NCBI RefSeq assembly: GCF_026151205.1
Contig: NW_026971923.1
Coordinates: 1 to 18,379 of the forward strand
Direction: 5' to 3'
Length of the DNA stretch: 18,379 nucleotides
DNA from: Bolinopsis microptera
Taxonomy: Eukaryota > Ctenophora > Tentaculata > Lobata > Bolinopsidae
Shown: piece by piece, positions 16,048 to 18,379 of the stretch
Layout: every line of letters starts with the position of its first letter
Numbering within the stretch: position 1 is the stretch's first letter
Made by a program: the position numbers and the translations under genes
Notes under the pieces: generated by a model
What the model saw: the letters and a program-made list of their open reading frames with translations, nothing else
What the model was told of the DNA's origin: nothing
Database searches by the model: none

Positions 16048-16944
16048 ATGGCATCTGTATCAGTTGACGAGATTACAATAAAACTAGAACCTTCAGAGAT
16101 CGAGGAAAACATCACCGTTTCCAATAACTCCGCTCACATCACTTCTGAAAATGAGAGGGGTACCAGTAAAAAGAGAGGGGTACCACTAAATGAGAGGGGT
16201 ACCAGTAAAAAGAAAATGCCCAAAATCCCCCGTCCGATTAAAACTTATCATTGTAGTTTGTGCGAGTATGAAGTAGATAAAAAGAAGCACCTGAAGGTTC
16301 ATAATATGACGGTTCACAAACATGCTAGACCTTTTAAATGTGAGCAATGTGTCTACACTACTACCAGAAAAGAGTACCTAAAAGAGCACTCCCGCACCCA
16401 CACAGGGGAACGCCCCTACAGATGCATGTTCTGCGAGTACAAATCAGGGCATATGAAGACTCTTAAACGGCATCTGACAATTCACAGCGATGAAAAGCCT
16501 TTTAAATGTGATCATTGCGATTATGCTTCCAGACAGAAACAAACACTTGTAGTCCACGTAAGGAAGCACACTGGAGAACGGCCCTTTCAGTGTAACGTTT
16601 GTGAGTACAAAGCGGGTCAGCTGAGCACTTTAAGAAAGCACATTAGAACCCACACAAACGAGAGACCGTTCAAATGTGAAGTTTGTGAATACGCAACCAC
16701 CAGGAATGAACTCCTTGTAATTCACATTCGCAAGCACACCGGTGAACGACCTTTTCAGTGTGATTCGTGCGAATATAGAGCCAGCAATACTGCTGATATA
16801 AAACGACACAAACGAACTCACTCTTCGGAGAGAGCGTACAGGTGTGAGCTTTGTGATTATGAGTCTTCTAGAAAAGACCACCTCGATACACACGTTGAAC
16901 AACATTTGAAATCGTTTAATGGAGGGATTAGCACTTTGTTTTAA
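16048..16944 (+). CDS. C2H2 zinc-finger protein with eight fingers
   Basis: The 298-residue protein is probably a nuclear DNA-binding factor. Eight consecutive C2H2 fingers fill residues 67-286, most in the form C-x2-C-x12-H-x3-H with linkers such as TGERPF, TNERPF and SDEKPF; many have CEY or CDY after the second Cys, as in REST- and hunchback-type fingers. The first finger has a longer His spacing (HNMTVH). The N-terminal 60 residues are acidic and then basic, with IKLE at 11-14 matching the sumoylation consensus and a repeat NERGTSKK at residues 35-42 and 48-55. No KRAB, BTB or SET domain is seen, so the orthologue cannot be named. It is a single coding exon; ATG 16048 lies 8 nt after an acceptor-like TTTCAG. 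Confidence 0.92.
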   Translation: MASVSVDEITIKLEPSEIEENITVSNNSAHITSENERGTSKKRGVPLNERGTSKKKMPKIPRPIKTYHCSLCEYEVDKKKHLKVHNMTVHKHARPFKCEQCVYTTTRKEYLKEHSRTHTGERPYRCMFCEYKSGHMKTLKRHLTIHSDEKPFKCDHCDYASRQKQTLVVHVRKHTGERPFQCNVCEYKAGQLSTLRKHIRTHTNERPFKCEVCEYATTRNELLVIHIRKHTGERPFQCDSCEYRASNTADIKRHKRTHSSERAYRCELCDYESSRKDHLDTHVEQHLKSFNGGISTLF

Positions 16945-17403
16945 ATCTTTTTGAATGAGAAAATCTGAGATAAATTAGTAACTTGAAAGTATGTCCGACT
17001 TATTTTAAGTTTGGGATTGAGAACACTCTATTCTCACTTTAGATGCGATTAGACAGTTTATCGATCTCTCCCACCGACTAGAAATAGTTCCATTAAAAAG
17101 TTGTATCTTCTGTACTGGCATTGTTTTATCTGTAGTTACACTGTTTGATGTGTAACTAAATCACAAGTTAAAGTTGTAGATCACATTATTACATACAATT
17201 TTACGGTTATTGTAGCCCTTCAGTTTTGGACAGACAGTTTGATGTTTACTTTTAATATAAATACAGCATGAGCAGAATTTCACTGTCGGTAATAGTGTTT
17301 CATATATAATAATAATAATAGAATCCTTTTACTTCAAATATTTAAAAATACATCATGGAAAATGCCCTTTACAGGTTCACATCCCTGCTGCAACACTAGA
17401 AAA
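16945..17403. other. Intergenic region before TSEN2
   Basis: ATTAAA at 17092 is a possible poly(A) signal for the zinc-finger gene. An (ATA)n microsatellite lies at about 17306-17322. Acceptor-like sites CTTTACAG (AG 17374) and CAACACTAG (AG 17399) precede the TSEN2 ATG at 17404. Confidence 0.4.
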
Positions 17404-18195
17404 ATGTCTTCAGTCAATGATCTAAAAGTGGCTATCTCAACAGAATGTGAAAACATACCCCTTACCCAAGTGAGCTCATTATCTAAAACAAAAACCAACA
17501 AGAGAAGGAAGATCTTACCCCGATCTGTGACACAGCTTGCATACGGTGTTAGGGGGACTTTATCCAGTGAGGCTCCTGGTAACGTTATCATAACAAATCC
17601 TCACGACGCTGCTAGCATATACATTTCAGGATGCTATGGTAAAGGATCACTGTCTAAAGGTACACCAGCGGGTCTGATGGATGGTTCAGAACATCTCATA
17701 CTTTCGCCCTGTGAAGCGCTGTATTTAGTTTACATGGAAGCTTTAGTCTTGGTTCAGGATAATCAACAGGTTTTACAGAAGGAGGTTCTTTGGAATATTT
17801 GGCTTGGCCACGATCCAAGTTTTTGTCACAAATTCATTGTTTACCGGCATTTTCGGGACAAAAAGTATACAGTTCGATCTGGTTTAAAGTACGGAGGAGA
17901 TTTCATGTTGTATTCAGGAGATCCTAACACTGCCCACGCAGCGTATGTTGTGAAGGTGGTGATTAGTGATGAACCTCTGTGGACAGAGATCAATACATTG
18001 CGGAGGGTCAGTGAGTCAGTAGCTAAGGAATGCGTGCTGGCTTACGTTAACTTTGAGAGTACTGCTGATAGGAGTCAGCTTGATTGTGTGGCTAATTCTG
18101 ATGTGACACTTGTTTTACTGAAACGGTGGACTCCTGAGAGGGACAGAGAAATTGCGAATGGAAAATCTGAAAATGTGAATAAGAAGAAAAAGTAG
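17404..18195 (+). CDS. TSEN2: tRNA-splicing endonuclease catalytic subunit TSEN2 (Sen2)
   Basis: The 263-residue product matches the catalytic domain of TSEN2/Sen2, the subunit that cuts the 5' splice site of intron-containing pre-tRNAs within the TSEN2-TSEN15-TSEN34-TSEN54 complex. Visible: FIVYRHFRDKKYTVRSGLKY at 144-163, then GGDFMLY, with catalytic Y163, H178 (in NTAHAAYVV) and K208 (in VAKECVLAYV), and the closing LLKRWTPERDRE. An upstream segment (LSPCEALYLVYMEALVL) fits the N-terminal subdomain. It is much shorter than the human protein (about 465), lacking most of the long variable N-terminal region. The frame is open from an ATG at 17362, but acceptor-like sites at 17374 and 17399 favour ATG 17404. 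The end is Lys-rich. It is the last gene of the array. Confidence 0.92.
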   Translation: MSSVNDLKVAISTECENIPLTQVSSLSKTKTNKRRKILPRSVTQLAYGVRGTLSSEAPGNVIITNPHDAASIYISGCYGKGSLSKGTPAGLMDGSEHLILSPCEALYLVYMEALVLVQDNQQVLQKEVLWNIWLGHDPSFCHKFIVYRHFRDKKYTVRSGLKYGGDFMLYSGDPNTAHAAYVVKVVISDEPLWTEINTLRRVSESVAKECVLAYVNFESTADRSQLDCVANSDVTLVLLKRWTPERDREIANGKSENVNKKKK

Positions 18196-18379
18196 GGCTT
18201 TTTTTGTTTTGTTTTATTGGGTGGATATTTTTGCTTTTTTTGTTTTGATTATTATTTCCATCATTCAACCTAATTTGATTTAAGGAACCTGGGAAAAATA
18301 TTTTCGTTTCATTTGATTTATTCCTCGAATGAGTCATATCCCAGTTCACATAGAATTGAGAGATCAGATCAAAATTTGG
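18196..18379. other. TSEN2 3' region, right edge
   Basis: T-rich sequence follows the stop; no AATAAA is seen before the window ends. Confidence 0.35.

Noticed and set aside
17362-17403. TSEN2 start at ATG 17362
   Set aside because: Kept as an alternative only: acceptor-like AGs at 17374 and 17399 fall between this ATG and the one at 17404, and the extra 14 residues show no family similarity.

Overview
This is animal nuclear DNA: AT-rich, with GT-AG introns, AATAAA poly(A) signals, relics of a CR1-like LINE, a block of TTAGGG-type telomere repeat and a C2H2 zinc-finger array gene. The LINE endonuclease start resembles CR1-like families I associate with cnidarians. Splice-acceptor-like sites just before most start codons suggest a lineage with spliced-leader trans-splicing (hydrozoans, for example), but this is inference and the species is not identified.

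The left part (1-6091) is repeat-driven. A LINE remnant (178-608) leads into a ~1.1-kb segment present twice in direct orientation: 355-1126 plus 4518-4856, and 4985-6091, with about three differences in all. Each copy holds the LINE endonuclease fragment, a palindromic RFX/X-box-like site, and a possible 39-codon first exon ending at a GTAAG donor. Copy 1 is interrupted exactly at that exon/intron boundary by a 3391-bp foldback-type element (1127-4517) with ~1-kb inverted arms, 14-bp subterminal repeats, inverted (CCCTGA)n blocks and a telomere-like core. Copy 2 serves as the empty site and points to a 3-bp TGT target duplication. A 42-bp near-perfect palindrome lies between the copies. No transposase was seen. 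The same pattern could come from two haplotypes wrongly assembled in tandem.

The middle (6092-10400) has no recognisable protein gene. It holds CpG-rich stretches (about 7690-8160), a candidate core promoter with inverted GC boxes and a TATA box (8602-8735), and several short inverted repeats.

The right part (10403-18195) is a compact array of six genes on the + strand: UTP6 (small-subunit processome), a mitochondrial-type dithiol glutaredoxin, a second dithiol glutaredoxin that is its tandem paralogue, FANCL (Fanconi anaemia E3 ligase), an eight-finger C2H2 protein, and TSEN2 (tRNA-splicing endonuclease catalytic subunit). UTP6, FANCL, the zinc-finger gene and TSEN2 have uninterrupted coding regions; the glutaredoxins have short introns. 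Gaps between coding regions are about 340-570 bp. The products do not form one pathway; the shared layout (same strand, acceptor-like AG before the ATG, AATAAA about 55 nt before two of the acceptors) suggests a trans-spliced or polycistronic array rather than a functional cluster.
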